Source of the DNA: Nymphaea colorata
Lineage: Eukaryota > Streptophyta > Magnoliopsida > Nymphaeales > Nymphaeaceae
Length of the DNA: 64,000 nt
Direction of reading: 5' to 3'
NCBI RefSeq assembly: GCF_008831285.2
Contig: NC_045150.1
Coordinates: 944,001-1,008,000, forward strand
This document shows, in pieces, positions 11,189 through 22,490 of the stretch; the stretch's first letter is position 1; every line of letters begins with the position of its first letter. Under the pieces are notes generated by a model. It did not search any database. It saw only the letters and a list, made by a program, of their open reading frames with translations, and was not told the origin of the DNA. The position numbers were made by a program, and so were the translations under genes.

Positions 11189-11696
11189 AATGCTTGATTT
11201 GGATCTGAACTTGGGTTTTGGATCTAATTTAGATTTGAAAGTTGTATTTTGGATTTCATTTGGATCTAAGAGTTGTATTTTGGATTTGAATCTTGTGCTT
11301 AAATTTGAGTTTCGTACTTGGATAAAACATCATAATATTTTAGAAAAATTTGGGGTGATTACACACGCGCATGCATGCATTCACGCAATCGCATGTCGTG
11401 CGGTCACATGGTCTCATGATGTGTGTAGCGGTGCGTTGCTCACACAGCACGCTGTCAAGACAGAGCATGCACACTACACATGCCCTTTTCTTGGCTAAAA
11501 CCGCCCCTTGGCCCTGTTGGGTAGGCATTAGCCCTGCCCACATCCCAGATGGGTGTTTGCAGGGCTAATGGTCAAACACACATAGTCAAAACCTATTCTA
11601 AAAAAAATGACAATCATTCAAAAATACTTGAAATTTGCATGATAATGTTGTTAAATTCAAAAAAATTAAATTTTGAGTTTTGACTCCAAAAATCTC

Positions 11697-11704
11697 TATA
11701 AATA
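11697..11704 (+). promoter_or_regulatory. TATA box of element B LTR
   Basis: TATAAATA on the plus strand, in the same context (CTCCAAAAATCTC before it) as the minus-strand box at 10797. The two boxes are about 0.9 kb apart and point away from each other. Confidence 0.6.
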
Positions 11705-12845
11705 ATCTCACAATCTTCTCTCTTGGGCATGAGCTAACCCTTGTAAAACCTCTAGTGTTTTGTCACTTAAAAGTCTAGAGTTTTCTTTAGCTCTCTATTT
11801 TCATATCTCTCTTCTTCTTCTTCTCCAACCTTGGGAGTAAGCTTTTCCAAGTTCAAAGTCTTCAAGTGAACACGAGGCGATCTCTTGGGAAACACCTTTA
11901 TCATCTTGGAGTTTTATCCGAAGCGACCCCAAGATTACTCAAAGGAGGAGACTCATTCTTAATATCATCATTGTTCAAGGTATGTTGTCCTCCTCTTGTT
12001 TTCATTTTTTTTATTTCCTCTTGCCACCTCTTCATGGCTGTGTACAAAAGCTCTAAAAATTTTCTATCCAGAGTCGAGAGTTACTCTTGAGTGCGCCGGG
12101 AGTATAAGTGTGGTGAAATAAATTTGGTTTCTTCATTTATTTCCAAAAATATGATTGTTATATTGTTTTACTCATTGTTTATGTGTGAGATGATGCTCAT
12201 GCATGATGGATTAATTTTTCTTAATTAATTAGCAAATGAATGGTGAAAATAAAATGTTTGGGTTGGGATATTTCTTCTCCCTTATATAGATTTTTGAGGT
12301 TGGGATTTGTCCAACCCTAGATAGCCCTTCATGAGTATATACATGTTAAAATACATATTCATGTCATTCTCATGTTTGGTTTCTTTCTTAATCACCCAAT
12401 TAGGGACCCCAATGAGTGTTTTATCACGTTGCTTGATTTTCTTCCATGCCCAATGGTAGGAGAAATATATTTTATTATAATAAACCAAATAATTTTGGTT
12501 TTATGTTCATATGTGAAATATTTAGAATCATGTTTTTCAAAAGATCTTTGAAACAATAACTCTCTTTAACAAGGCCTTGGATACTTAGCCTAAGCTCTTG
12601 CATGAGCCCAAGTTCCTCTCTAGCCTACATAGAAAAATCGAAGTAGAATATTTTCAAGTTATTTCTTGATTTCAACTCTCATGAAGACATATACGTATAT
12701 ACATATTATATACTTATACATGCACATAACTATCTCTCTTTGTCCTTCTCTCTTTATGATTTAACATATTCTTTTATGAATTTTCATATACATATGTAAA
12801 TCTATATATACTTACTCCTCTACCTTTCCCTCTCTAAAAACTTGT

Positions 12846-12889
<44 letters not shown>
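12846..12889. repeat. CT microsatellite
   Basis: An almost uninterrupted run of CT dinucleotides within the LTR of element B; a shorter one lies at 13018-13035. Confidence 0.9.
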
Positions 12890-12890
<1 letters not shown>

Positions 12891-13900
12891 AATATCTTCT
12901 TCTCCCTCTCCATTTGAGTTAATACTTTCTTTCCACAAGCTTTCATATATATATATAAGTACGTATACATATCTCTCTCTCTTTTAAAATCTTTTATTTT
13001 GTGATTTCAAAATCTCTTTCTCTCTCTCTCTCTTTCTTTCTATTTCTTTTGTATTAAAATCTTTCTACTTCTCCATCCTTTCGAATATTTTTCTCCCAAA
13101 ATATAAGGTTTTAACATTTCATTTGTTGTCTTCATTAAGACCAAAACTCAAATGATGACCCAATATTGGAATCATGTTTGATAGTCTACAACTTCATTTC
13201 ATTTTCAAAAATTTTTCTCTTTTCATAAAAATATTTATAACAGTTATAAGAATAAGAAATTTAGATGTATATGATGGTAGAAATGTTTTTAGATAAATGT
13301 TATGGTAAGAATAAATGATTTTCTTTTAATCATGTAAGATAAATGCATTCATGTATCCACGTTCACTTAACATCAAGAATGATCTTAAGCACCTCTCTAA
13401 AAGAACTTAAGCAAGATGAGATGAAGTTCTAACTAGGTAGTAACTGAATTAGAGGGAAATCCCAAACCTATTTAAAATTTTAAGAACTTCAAAAAGTGGT
13501 CTTCAAAGGTTTCCAAATGATAATTCTAAAGATTTCTCAATTCAAAATTCTTCAAATCAAAATGTTTTACACTCTAAAATGATTCTTCAAAACTTGCTCA
13601 AAAATTTGAAACATCGAATTTTCAATACTTTCTCAAATACCACACCGCATTTGATGAAAAAATGTTTAAGCCAAAACAAAATGCGTCAAGAATAAACATA
13701 GGTTTTGGATTGGTTACCCTCAGTAAAGGCACCAAGAGCAGTCAATCCTTGTACCAATGGGCGAGTACCTTTCTCTTTTATTTCAAAAAATATATATATA
13801 TATATTTAAATCACTCTAAAGACCAGAATAGATTTTTGGGGATGCAAACACATAGGCACAATAGACAATCCAAAAATACTACAAATTAACCTAAAATCTC

Positions 13901-14405
13901 TAAAGAAAAAACTGAATTGATCGAATTACTAAAAAACATCAAGAGGCTTTCGCATGGACCTATGAAGACATGTCGGGCATTGACACCAAATTGGTCAAAC
14001 ATCGGTTTCTTTTGACACTGGAATGCAAACCAATTAAATAAAAATTAAGAAAATTGGACTAAAGGGCACATCAAGAATGGGCTCTAAGATCTAATGCAAG
14101 TTGGATTTATATGGACAATCGACAATCCCAAATGATTTCCAAAAAAACAGTAAAATTCATTTGTGCATTTATCTCCGATATTTTAATAAAGTCATTCCTA
14201 AATATCACTATCCATTCGAACATTGACTTATTGATAGACAGTATAGCAAGACACGCAATGTTCTTCTTCATAAACAGATATTTTAAATATAACCATATTA
14301 AACTGGCCACTCATGACCAACCTAAAACATCCTTCACAACCTCATAGAAAATCTTTTCTTACACAGTGATGCCTTTCAAATTGAAAAGGCCAAGGCATTT
14401 GATGT
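13901..14405 (+). pseudogene. RT fragment of element B
   Basis: The translation parallels the RT of element A piece by piece: FAWTYEDMSGIDTKLVKHRF, ECKPIK (stop) KLRKLD, KIHLCIYLRYFNKVIPK (A has VRLCIDFRDLNKATPK), YFKYNHIKLATHDQPKTSF and YTVMPFKLK. The first catalytic aspartate region is already mutated (LCIY for LCID), stops interrupt it, and the YxDD box is missing because the fragment ends near 14405. It abuts the LTR end by about 50 bp, so ORF1, gag and protease have been lost from this side. Confidence 0.8.
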
Positions 14406-14481
14406 CGTCACACCAGCCAAGCATAAAAAAAAAGCCAAAAAGAACAACACTCAGTACGTTCCAAAAAGAACAACAGTCAGT

Positions 14482-14612
14482 CAGGGGCGGAGCCAGGATT
14501 TTTTTTAGGGTTGGGCCAATACAATTTGCAGGCCGGGCCAGGGTCCGGGCGGCCCCCCCCCTCCCTCCGCCCGCACACCACCCCCCCCCCCCCCCCTCTC
14601 CCTCTGCCCCTG
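14482..14612 (+). mobile_element. Short hAT-type MITE, 131 bp
   Basis: It begins CAGGGGCGGAGCCAGG and ends CTCTGCCCCTG, an 11-bp terminal inverted repeat with one mismatch. It is flanked by CAGTCAGT (14474-14481) and CACTCGGT (14613-14620), an 8-bp duplication with two mismatches. The interior is dominated by C runs. Eight-base duplications and CAGGGGCGG-type ends are typical of non-autonomous hAT elements in plants. Only the strand shown is given for convenience; orientation is arbitrary. Confidence 0.75.
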
Positions 14613-14699
14613 CACTCGGTACGTTCCTACCAATCTCATTGTGAATGCAACAAAGAAAGAGAAAATTGATCATCCAAAAGACAAAGATTCCTATCACAT

Positions 14700-15171
14700 G
14701 GCTGACCCAGCACCAGCAACAATATTAATAACAAAAACAAGCACCCAAGCTGGAGTATATAGAAAATTCACGGCTTTGTAGCAAACTTATAAAGAAATCA
14801 TTGAACAACTTCTAAAGAAGGTCACATTATCATTGCCAAAAGTTTCTAATCCTCTCCCTATAATGGGGAGAAACAAAAATCTTTTTTGTAAATTTCATTG
14901 GGCACGTGGACATGACACTGAAGATTGTCTGGTACTTAAAGAGTTGATCAAAGTAACTCTTAGACAACCAGAAATAATAACCAATCCTCTCTCAAACAAT
15001 GTCAATAGTAAGACACGTCTCTACCCCATTCATGCAACAAGTCATGGTGACCCACATGAAAGAAGCCCCATTGGACTTTTCAAGCTATTGTCAAGAAAAA
15101 AGAAAAAACAACAAGGTTCAGAGAAGCACCTTCCACCAGCTCTGTTCCCATGGAAGAGGTGCATGATCTAG
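14700..15171 (+). pseudogene. Gag C-terminal fragment of element B
   Basis: The translation YKEIIEQLL (14784 on), then LPKVSNPLPIMGRNKN and FCKFHWARGHDTEDCLVLKE, matches the zinc-knuckle-like end of element A's gag (LCKFHRTPGHDTEDC). The open stretch starts at 14833 and ends at 15171 with RQPEIITNPLSNN resembling A's PEILRNPFPD. It lies downstream of the RT fragment, the wrong order for an intact element. Confidence 0.8.
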
Positions 15172-16986
15172 AACCCCTGGCAGTACTTTCAATTGGATAG
15201 ATTCTTCAATTACAATTAAAATTGAACAATCCAATCCTTGCACAAGCATATGGGAGAAATGACTTGTCAAGTTTAAGAAATCTCAAACCTTAGACCAATT
15301 ACCCCGGTAAAACGTGGTAGAAATGGTCAGACGTCATACTAATGAACAGATCCCTTTTTCCTAAAATTCTTTTTCAAACAAAATTCCAATCTTTCTGCTT
15401 TGCATGACTTCCTCGTTCATAGGATGGTGTAAACATTTATCATGGAATTTTCAAAGCATAAAATTGTGTGGAGATAGACAACTATGACGCTGAAGACTAC
15501 AAGTAGTATGATTCAAATTGTTAGTCTAATAACAAATTTTTTCAATATTTTGATTATGATTGAATTATGAGTGTCTTTCAAGACATTGTCAAAGAATTTA
15601 TTTGTTGTGTCTTCTTGTTGTCATTAATTTAGTTTGCTGCAAGGGTTCTTCTGACTTCATTCCCCTCCAATAAACAATTGATGCCTCTGGTCTTGCTTTA
15701 ATGTCACTGATAAAATTCATCCTTAATTTAATACTTCTATGATGAACTCAACCCTTTCCATAACCATGGCTAGCAGTTTACTATACTCTGAGCAAATGGG
15801 TTCATGTCATTTGAACTTAATCTTCCTCCCTTGACAGTCAATATCTGGGCGTACCTTAGCACCAACCTAAACAATACTTCTGATTTCTTTATTACAAAGA
15901 CAATGATAAGACATGTGATATAGTTCAGCAAGACAATGATAACTAACCAAATCAAGTTCAAAATATTGAAAAATGAAGATGCAGGAATAATTTTATTAAA
16001 TTTATTGAATTTATTATGATCCCATGACACAATAGCCTTTTTGTATGAAACTATCATTAAAAATTGAGTGATATTTTATGAAGTAAAATAACAAGGGTCA
16101 GGCGACTGGGACAATAGAATCTCAGTTCGCCCGAGGATTGGACTCAAGCATTAAAGTGAAACAGGTCAAAAATTCAATATTGGACGGGCATCACTTGAAA
16201 TAATATGGTCGGGTGTGCCAGCCACAATTTGCCAATTAAAGGGATGAAAAAGGGATCGGAGTTGTCATCTTTCCCCTCTCATGTCTTCGATCATTTCAAT
16301 GAGGCACTCCCAAACTCAGCTTAAAAGGGAAAAGGGAAAATGTGTTATGAAATTTCTTAGAGAAGCATTGCCTAGTGCTACATCATATAGTCTTTCTCTA
16401 ATCAGGCATTCACATTCAATCTTATCATTTGTGAATGAGAATAATGCATGGTACACACAAGGAGAAGCCGATTAAGCCATCCTGCAGGAGATATTTATCA
16501 CACAAATGCTTAATGAATTTCCAAAACCAACTTTACAGCATTGCGATAAAGGAGGGAAGGTTGATACAGTTAGAATAGAAAAATGCTACATATTCTATTT
16601 GTCTCTCGTTTTCCCTTTCAAATTTATTCTATTTAAAATGCATGAAAACTTACCTGAATTTGTGCATATTTGGAGATGCAGTTGACAAATTTTAGTTTCT
16701 TTGAAGGTACAAATTTTAGTGCATTTGAAGGTATTGGCACCAATCAAAATGTTCTTTCTGCAGCCTATCACAGTCTCTCCTGTACTAAGTTGCTATGTAA
16801 ATTTCACGCAGAATGCACATGCGTCATGGAGTAATTAGCTTTGCCCATCGCCAATTATTCCTTGAATATTATTGCCCATAATATATTCCACAACAAAATA
16901 TTTGGTTCAGTTTGGATAGTCTATGACATTTGGCTTGATTTCAAACTTATGCATCTAAGAGTATTAGTGTGGCTTGTAACTGGGCA
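15172..16986. other. AT-rich spacer, no gene seen
   Basis: No convincing coding similarity on either strand. A 95-codon minus-strand frame at 15770-16057 is hydrophobic but has no recognisable motif and no codon bias that I can judge. The first few hundred bases may be further remnants of element B. Confidence 0.5.
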
Positions 16987-17010
16987 CACTACAAAAAAGA
17001 GTCGTATACC
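16987..17010 (+). mobile_element. CACTA-type terminal sequence
   Basis: CACTACAAAAAAGAG matches the terminal inverted repeat consensus of plant En/Spm (CACTA) elements and precedes a region (to about 17340) with GTCACTGGTA/CAGTGAC-type repeated motifs. The opposite end with TTTTTGTAGTG was not found, so the extent is unknown. Confidence 0.45.
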
Positions 17011-17140
17011 GGTGGGTTTTCCATCTGGCAAAGGAAAGAAACTGTAGCAGTGACATTGTTCACGGGTAATAAGACATGCAGGTAATGAAAATATTTTGGA
17101 GGCAAGTATATATTTGTCACTGGTACAGACTCTTTTATCA

Positions 17141-17306
17141 AAAATCATTTTAGTGGGAAAGTCTATATCAGTGACTTTCCATAATGGTGATCCTATAGTC
17201 GTCAATAAATACACAAATATATATATATATTTGTGTATTTATTGACGACTATCGGATCACCATTGTGGAAAGTCACTGGTATAGACTTTCCCACTAAAAT
17301 GATTTT
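17141..17306. repeat. Near-perfect inverted repeat (83-bp arms, almost no loop)
   Basis: Arm 17141-17223 and arm 17224-17306 are reverse complements with about three mismatches (for example TATATCAGTG against TATACCAGTG). The centre is an AT run, so a transcript would fold into one long hairpin. It lies within the CACTA-like region and may be part of it. Confidence 0.9.
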
Positions 17307-17310
17307 GCAA

Positions 17311-17860
17311 TATATATATATATATATATACATGATTGTTTCCACCAGTATATGGCTGCTTTTATAAAACCGCACGAAGCCCTCTCGACCATACCCATTC
17401 CTAGCAGATTTTCTTCCCCAACTCGTTTTTCTTTCCTCCGCTGCAAAAAAAAAAACAAAAAATTGCTATGCCTTGTCGGAGGTTTCCAAGATTAGCTCTC
17501 ATGTTTCCTATTGCTGCTTGTTATGTGCTTTTGCTTTATTGCATTGTTTTGTGTGTTGTTGCAGGTTCAGCATTGCCTGTTCATAGCTACATAGAGATTA
17601 TAGGAGGATGATGCAGGAACGAACTCAGATCCAAAGTCTTCTTGACTCAAGAGCGCGTATGGAAGATTTTGTGTTCAAAAGTATTGTTTAAATTGTTTGA
17701 GGCATTTTCATGGTTTGGACCTTTATTTGTATCTCAAATCCTAGTAAGATGTAATTGGATCCAAAAGATCAAGATCTTGTTCACATGTAATGGAATACTA
17801 AAATTTAAATTTGACAAAAAAATTCTCCATATTATTATTTGAAATATATATATATATATA
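17311..17860. other. Spacer with AT runs, no gene established
   Basis: Begins with a TA dinucleotide run (17311-17330). It contains pyrimidine-rich segments and an intron-acceptor-like TTGTTGCAG near 17566, hinting at a former transcribed region, but no protein similarity is visible. Confidence 0.3.
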
Positions 17861-17898
17861 TCACAATATGGTTACTTTGTGCATAGTTGGACATATTC

Positions 17899-17972
<74 letters not shown>

Positions 17973-18011
17973 CAATATGGTTACTTTGTGTATAGTTGGA
18001 CATATTCAGAT
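17861..18011. repeat. AT microsatellite flanked by a 42-bp direct duplication
   Basis: An (AT)n tract of about 70 bp (17901-17970) separates two copies of TCRCAATATGGTTACTTTGT..., at 17861-17902 and 17970-18011, which differ at two positions. Shorter AT runs precede the first copy. Confidence 0.9.
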
Positions 18012-18149
18012 GGGGTATGTAAAAGCAGATTTTAGCTGGCATTTACTAAATGTCGGCAAGGCCTGGAGTGTCCCAACACTTGTATATTGGACACTGGGTA
18101 AGTGTCGATGAGGACCTTTCCTGGCATTTTATAAGCACTGGGAGAGACC

Positions 18150-18283
18150 AGTTTGGACTTATAAATAGAGCTCTTGGAATCTGTCATTGTGTACTAAGGT
18201 AGAAGTGGGATGTGTAGATTAGTTGAGTGTTCATGTTAATTTTGTCTCTCTTTTTTTTATGAAAGGAATTGCTCTTGAGGTTT
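18150..18283 (+). repeat. Remnant of 5' LTR of copia D
   Basis: It matches the 3' LTR end of D: an AATAGAG context, then GATGTGTAnATnAGTTGAGTGTTC and CTTGAGGTTTTGC. The upstream part of the LTR is too diverged to delimit. Confidence 0.55.
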
Positions 18284-18933
18284 TGCTTGCAATATTTTGA
18301 TGAAAGCATATCATGGAGATAGCACGGTAATAACAATAAAACTTTAGACAGCATAGAAAATTTGAGACCCTGCAAATGAAAGAACATGAATCCATCCATA
18401 TTTCTCCTCTAAAATGTTTACTAATGTAAACCAAATGAACAACTTTGAAGAACTAATTGAAGATAAAAAAGATAGTATAAGCAATCTTTTGAAGTTTGTT
18501 GTCAAAGTTTGATCATGTTGTAATGGCTATAAAGGGATCTAAGGATATAAGCACTTATTTTGTTAATGAATTGATGGGTTCTCTTCTACATATGAAGCTA
18601 GGTTGAACAGGTCTACTGAATAGGCATTCCAAGTAAATATAGAAATTTGTAACAAGCAAAAAAGTAGTGAATGTACATTAGATAGCAAATATGTAGGTGG
18701 ATGAAGAGGTAGATATCGTGTGGAAGATTTGCTTCAGGTCTGTAGAATGCTGACAGCGAAAGCAACCAAAGGTCAAGTTACAAAGACAAGCAATGTTATT
18801 TTTGCAAGAAACTTGTGTACATTGATGCAAAGTGTTGGGACAAGGCAAAAAAAGAAGTCAATGTTGCTGAAGAAAATGAAGAAGGTAATTAACGTTACAT
18901 TTCATTGCCCATTCGAAAACTAAAGTCGATCAT

Positions 18934-19125
18934 GTGTGGTTTATAGATAGTGGCAGTAGTAATCACATGACATGTGAAAAGAATTTTTTCCATTATATTG
19001 ATGAGTATATGTATGACTTGGAAATAACAAACAAGTGCAGACTATATGCAAAGGAACTATTGAAGTTAAGATTAAATCAGATAGCAAAAAACCAATCCAT
19101 GATATTTATTATCTACCTAATTTAA
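18934..19125 (+). pseudogene. Protease start of copia D
   Basis: WFIDSGSSNHMTCEKN is the catalytic D-S-G loop of copia proteases with its normal following H-M-T. The open stretch lasts only about 63 codons before stops, and the gag zinc knuckle lies upstream in a different frame. Confidence 0.75.
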
Positions 19126-22078
19126 CTTAAAATTAATTGATTGTTGAACAGTTGCTTGAAAATAGTTATTTTTTTATTTTTCATTATGGAACATATGAAA
19201 TCAAGAGAAAGCAGTCAGATAGTAAGCTCTTTATTACAATGAAAATGACTCCAAACAAGATGTTTTCTTTTGAATTTTCACATATAACTTAAGTTGTTTT
19301 AGTCAGTGAGGTTGACAAAACCTTTCAGGTTTAGCATTTAAGGTATGGACATTTACATTATAATGGGCTGAAATTATTATATAATAAGAGCATGATTTTG
19401 GGTTTACCTCACTATGGAATGAATCAATCATCCACTTGGGTATTTTATTGAATGAAAATGCTGATATTGTTCCTCTATTGATCAAGAATTTTGATATTTG
19501 GAAAGTATCATTATCATTCAATAGGAAGGGTTTCCATTTATTCAAACAAATGACTTGAACACCTTTTAATTCCAACTAATTGTAGAGTTGATCCGTCAGA
19601 CCTTTTGATTCATAGATGTGGGTCTCAGACTTATGAATGGGGATATTTCTAATACTTACAAAGAAAAAAAGAGGTTATTTGGACAACAAATGAAGCAGCT
19701 TAGACGAATCTTGCTCATATCTTGTGCAGTGATGGAATTGGAAAGCAAGATTATGTCTTTCCCTATTAAAAAGGTATTCATGGCCCAGAAACCTCTTGAA
19801 CTAGTCTAGGAGACATTCGTAGGCTATGAATACTATTTCTTTGAACAACAATAGATTTATTCTATTGTTTATTGGCATTTTTAGACATTTAAATTAGGTA
19901 TATTTTCTTGCCCAAAAGTCAAAAGTTCTTGAAAAATTTTAGTACTTCAAAACTTTGGTAGAAAAGGTTAGCAACCATACCAAAAAGTATTTGCACATAG
20001 ATAGGTGAAGAGAATTTTTGTCAAATGATTTTGTTGATTTTTGCAAAAAGAATGGAATTCATAGGTAGTTGATAGTAAGAACATGTGTTAGCAAAATGGT
20101 ATAGCTGAGGAAAAGAATAGAACTGTGATGAAATAGCTAGAAGCATGCTAAGTAAACCCAACTTCCAAATTTTTGGTAGAAACAATAGCCACTACAGTCC
20201 ATTCATACAACATCTCACCAACTAAGGCAATAAACAGTCCATTTATATACCCTATGAGGCTTGGTAGGAACACAAAGATAATGTAAATAGTTTGTAAGTT
20301 TTTTTATGTATTTCTATGTGTTAATTGATTCAAGTGAGTGTAGTAAGTTGAACAAGAAAAGTGAAAAATGTATATTTGTTGGATATTCAAATATTTCAAA
20401 AGTATATCTCTGGTTCCAAAAAACTTATTATTCAACAAGATGTTTTTTATGGAAGCAATTTTTAAAAATGAAATAATAAAGATGAAAGTCTAAAAAATGG
20501 GATAAATCCCAACCTCCACTAACAACATTTTTTTCATGGAGAGCCCAAAAAGATTAGGATGTTGGACCTATTATGGACTGCCGTAGTCCTCTAAGAAAGG
20601 CAAAGAGAGTTGATATTTATAATTATGCACTTGCTTTGATGATCATAGAAACGACATGTTATGAAGATGCTTGCAGAAAACATGAATGAGAGAAGTCCAT
20701 GAAAAAAGAAATAGCAGCTATTGATATAAATGATACTTGAAAACTGAATGTTGACCTATTAGATGGGTAAGATGTCATTGCTATTAAATAGGGCCTAAAA
20801 TAAAACATAATTTTAATGGAAGCGTGCAAAAATACAATGTAAGGCTTGTCTTGAAATGATATATTCCAGAATCTGGAGTAAATTTTTCAAAAACTTTTTT
20901 CCTTGTTGCATTTTTTTAACTATTTGAATTACTTTGATGTTGGCAGCTCATATGAAATATTAATCTTTTCACTTTGATGTAAAATGGGTTTTTGAAAAAT
21001 GATTTCTTAATGGAAGAAGTTTATATTTGCCAACCTCTAGGATTTGTTGTCAATGGACAACAAGAGAAGGTGCACAAGTTGAAGAGTGTTATTTGTGGCC
21101 TTAAACAAACCTCAAAAGTTGGGTACTAGAGATTAGACTTATACTTAATACACAATGACTTTCATAGAAGTAAAAGTGAACTCACTTATATGTGAACAGA
21201 ATAGGTAATTATGTTCTTATAGTTTATATCTATGTAGATGTTATCATTTATACAGGCTCTTAGTAGCCTCATTGAAAAATTTAAGGCAAGTATGATGTAT
21301 GAATTTGATGTGTTAGATCTGATATTTTTATATTATTTTCTTGAATTTCAAGTTAAATAGACTACTGATATTTTTTTATTTCTCAAGAAAAATATGCTTT
21401 AAATATACTTTAAAATTTTAAAATGTTGTCACAGAAGTCAGGTTCTACTTTCATGAACATTAATGAGAAATTAACTATAAATGGTGTTATCATGAAAATT
21501 AATTAGAAGTTATTATAAGAGTTTAGTTGATAAATTGATGTATCTCACACAGACATGTCCAGGTATTGTGTTTCCAATTGGTATAACCTCAAAGTTTATG
21601 TATTTTCCATTAATACATCATCTTGAATTGGCAAAGCAGATTCTTTTGTTATATTCGAGGAACAACCAACTACTGAATTTGTGATTGGGCTGGTTTTATA
21701 TATGAGGGGAAATGTAGTTGTTGGTCTATCTATACCCTTGGCTCTACTATGGCTCTATTTTCTTCAAAAACAGAGTCTGTTGCAGCCACTGTGTCATGTT
21801 AAGCTATCTTGGCAAACTTACATCAAAAACAAGTCAAGGCAACTGAGTTTTTTTGTGATAACCAAGCGACGATTGCTATGATGAAAAATCTAGTGTTCCA
21901 TAGATGAACTAAACATCTTGAGCTTTGTGTGTAAAACAGTCACCGGCTGATCAATCACAACGAAATATTGTTATACGAATTATCAAGTGGATGATGGATT
22001 TACAAAGCCTCTCGATTATTCAATGTTCATGAAGATCAGATCATCTCTTGGTGTATTGAATTTTGCATCAAGAGAGAG

Positions 22079-22470
22079 TGATAAAATGTGATGCAAAACT
22101 CCTTAACATATAAGAAGTTCATAACAAATGCATAATAATGTATGTTTTTAATAAGTTATCGAAGAAAGGTTAATGTCATGTGGTAGTTTTTTTGTCTTAA
22201 AGCCATGTAGTTGTAAACATGTTAAGTTATAAGGAGTTTTTTTTTTATTTTGATGTTATGTTTAATGCCATGAATGTGGTAGAGTTTATGGCACGACTTT
22301 ATTCCATATTTATGTGAAAGAGAGGTTACAGGTTCTCTTAGGCCTACAAATAGAGGTATTGGAGTTTGTCAAGGTATACCAAAATAATGTTGAGATGTGT
22401 ATATGAGTTGAGTGTTCTTGTAAAATTTATCTTATTTTTTTCTAATGAAAGAACTTGCTCTTGAGGTTTT
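22079..22470 (+). repeat. 3' LTR of copia D
   Basis: It begins TGATAAAATGTGATGC after a purine-rich AAGAGAGAG tract and ends near TTGAGGTTTTGCA, mirroring the LTR remnant at 18150-18283. Confidence 0.55.
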
Positions 22471-22490
22471 GCAATAGTGTCCCATGAGTT

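Larger units (their letters stand above)
1..11362 (-). mobile_element. Ty3 retrotransposon A, Tat/Ogre-like, 5' portion
   Basis: A minus-strand Ty3 element read from right to left: 5' LTR (11362 to 7745), primer-binding site, leader, an extra ORF1, gag, protease, RT, two successive RNase H domains and the start of integrase, where the window ends. The order protease-RT-RNase H-integrase is that of Ty3. The tandem RNase H pair defines the Tat clade. A very long LTR plus an ORF between the LTR and gag is the arrangement described for Ogre elements. Several frameshifts and stops break gag-pol, so this copy is dead in cis. The Ogre assignment is inferred from structure, not from a tree. Confidence 0.85.
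7745..11362 (-). repeat. 5' LTR of element A (about 3.6 kb)
   Basis: The 3' edge is set by the shared LTR terminus GGGATGCAAACA (minus strand at 7745), found also at 13850 in element B. The 5' edge is placed at TGTAATCACCCC (minus strand from about 11362), which is less certain. Within it are a TATA box at 10797-10790, five 71-bp repeats upstream of it and six roughly 175-bp repeats downstream. The stretch 7745-10750 is an inverted, diverged copy of 11750-13850. Such length is unusual for Ty3 LTRs but normal for Ogre. Confidence 0.7.
11363..13850 (+). repeat. LTR of element B
   Basis: The right edge is GGGATGCAAACA ending at 13850, matching the LTR terminus of element A. A decayed primer-site-like CATAGGCACAATAG follows. 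The segment 11750-13850 aligns with the inverted LTR of A (shared landmarks: GGTTGGGATTTGTCCAACCC near 12298, the translation NASRINIGFGLVT near 13680). The left edge is uncertain because U3 regions of A and B differ. Confidence 0.65.
11363..15171 (+). mobile_element. Ty3 element B (Tat/Ogre-like), LTR plus rearranged remnants
   Basis: A plus-strand relative of element A placed head to head with it. The LTR (to 13850) is followed after only about 50 bp by an RT fragment (13901-14405), then a hAT-type MITE, then a gag C-terminal fragment (14700-15171). RT before gag is the reverse of the normal order, so the internal region was rearranged or assembled from more than one copy. Every coding part has stops. 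Confidence 0.7.
18150..22490 (+). mobile_element. Heavily decayed Ty1/copia element D
   Basis: Landmarks in copia order on the plus strand: a degenerate zinc knuckle (CYFCKKLVYIDAKCW, about 18800; the normal G-H is V-Y), protease WFIDSGSSNHMT (18937), integrase remnants (about 19300-20400), RT pieces KNDFLMEEVYICQPLGF and VHKLKSVICGLKQTS (about 20990-21120), and RNase H with SSKTESVAATVS and CDNQATIAMMKN (about 21760-21890). Partial LTR sequence is repeated at both ends: AGTTGAGTGTTC and TTGCTCTTGAGGTTTTGC occur at 18221-18283 and 22403-22467. Stops and indels throughout show an old copy. Confidence 0.8.

Noticed and set aside
14107-14310. Minus-strand open frame in element B as a possible gene
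   Set aside because: It is the antisense shadow of the RT fragment on the plus strand; the plus-strand translation matches RT motifs of element A.
14530-14600. Poly-C run as a sequencing artefact
   Set aside because: It is bounded by matched hAT-type ends and duplicated flanks, so it belongs to a real element, although the exact run length may be unreliable.
15770-16057. Hydrophobic 95-codon minus-strand frame
   Set aside because: No recognisable motif, no neighbours, AT-rich composition readily produces hydrophobic codons.
17340-17640. Possible small host gene with an intron
   Set aside because: Pyrimidine tract and acceptor-like sequence alone; no protein similarity or donor that makes an open product.
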